Source: Ramlibacter sp.
GTDB lineage: Bacteria > Pseudomonadota > Gammaproteobacteria > Burkholderiales > Burkholderiaceae_C
Reading direction: 5' to 3'
Length of the DNA stretch: 15,589 bases
NCBI GenBank assembly: GCA_028292185.1
Contig: JAQGMT010000437.1
Location: 1 to 15,589, forward strand
Under the pieces are notes generated by a model that was not told the origin of the DNA, made no database searches, and worked only from the letters and a program-made list of their open reading frames with translations. Position numbers and translations under genes: made by a program. Shown one piece after another: positions 15,427 through 15,589 of the stretch (position 1 is the stretch's first letter; each line of letters starts with the position of its first letter).

Positions 15427-15589
15427 GCCTGCTCGAAGTCAAGGGGCTGAACAGCTACTACGGCGACTCGCACATCCTGTTCGATGTGGGGCTGCGCGTG
15501 GAGCGCAACGAAGTGGTGGCGCTGCTGGGCCGCAACGGCGCCGGCAAGAGCACCACCTTGAAGAGCCTGATGGGCGTGGTGACGCCGCG
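15423..15589 (+). CDS. livF: ABC transporter ATP-binding protein LivF, N-terminal part
   Basis: The ATG at 15423 overlaps the TGA of the fusion gene (ATGA), indicating translational coupling. The 55 complete visible codons read MSLLEVKGLNSYYGDSHILF onward and include the Walker A motif GRNGAGKST. The SYYGxSHILF start and GRNGAGKSTTLKSLMG are typical of LivF, the second ATPase of branched-chain-type importers, which dimerises with LivG at the inner membrane. The gene runs off the right edge, so the signature, Walker B and H-loop lie outside the window. Confidence 0.92.

Overview
This window is a high-GC segment of a proteobacterial chromosome. It most likely comes from a betaproteobacterium of the order Burkholderiales (Comamonadaceae or Alcaligenaceae type). 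The assignment is an inference from the GC-rich codon use, a Bug/TctC-type solute-binding protein at the left edge, and a LivM-LivG fusion in a branched-chain-type ABC transporter. I see no rRNA, tRNA, CRISPR array, insertion sequence, phage gene or integrase. It reads as ordinary metabolic and transport chromosome rather than a mobile island.

Layout. (1) 1-497 is the C-terminal part of a Bug-family periplasmic binding protein (+). (2) 524-1708 (-) is a class A FAD-dependent monooxygenase of the salicylate hydroxylase type, divergent from (3) 1870-2313 (+), a small SRPBCC-fold protein. (4) 2323-3564 (-) is a membrane-anchored protein with an alanine/proline-rich linker, TPR-like helices, four 12-residue repeats and a C-terminal LprI/DUF1311-type four-cysteine domain. 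A 17-codon leader ORF precedes it. (5) 3859-4284 (+) is a PaaI-type hotdog thioesterase. (6) 4375-7213 (+) is a probable three-gene operon of exported proteins: a metallo-beta-lactamase-fold hydrolase, an orphan family 3-type solute-binding lipoprotein and a Tat-type alpha/beta hydrolase. (7) 7250-7672 (-) is a small four-helix membrane protein. (8) 7783-11085 (+) is a second three-gene operon: a lipoprotein carboxylesterase, a SAM methyltransferase and an isocitrate lyase/PEP mutase-family enzyme. (9) 11268 to the right edge (+) is a Liv-type ABC importer: Tat-signal binding protein, LivH permease, LivM-LivG fusion and the start of LivF.

How they may work together (inference). Transport and hydrolysis dominate: three unrelated solute-binding proteins, two exported ester or amide hydrolases, a thioesterase, a ring-hydroxylase-like monooxygenase and a C-C lyase-family enzyme. 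This suits a soil or water heterotroph that scavenges organic acids, esters and aromatics. Nothing in the sequence ties these units into one pathway, and no transcription factor gene is present in the window.

The best-supported regulatory element is a strong intrinsic terminator (perfect 14-bp stem plus T-run) between the ABC binding protein and its permease. It should make the binding protein more abundant than the membrane components. I found no convincing new defence, mobile or RNA-based system. The most unusual gene is the LprI-domain membrane protein with its short leader ORF; the two exported-enzyme cassettes are the next most worth following up.
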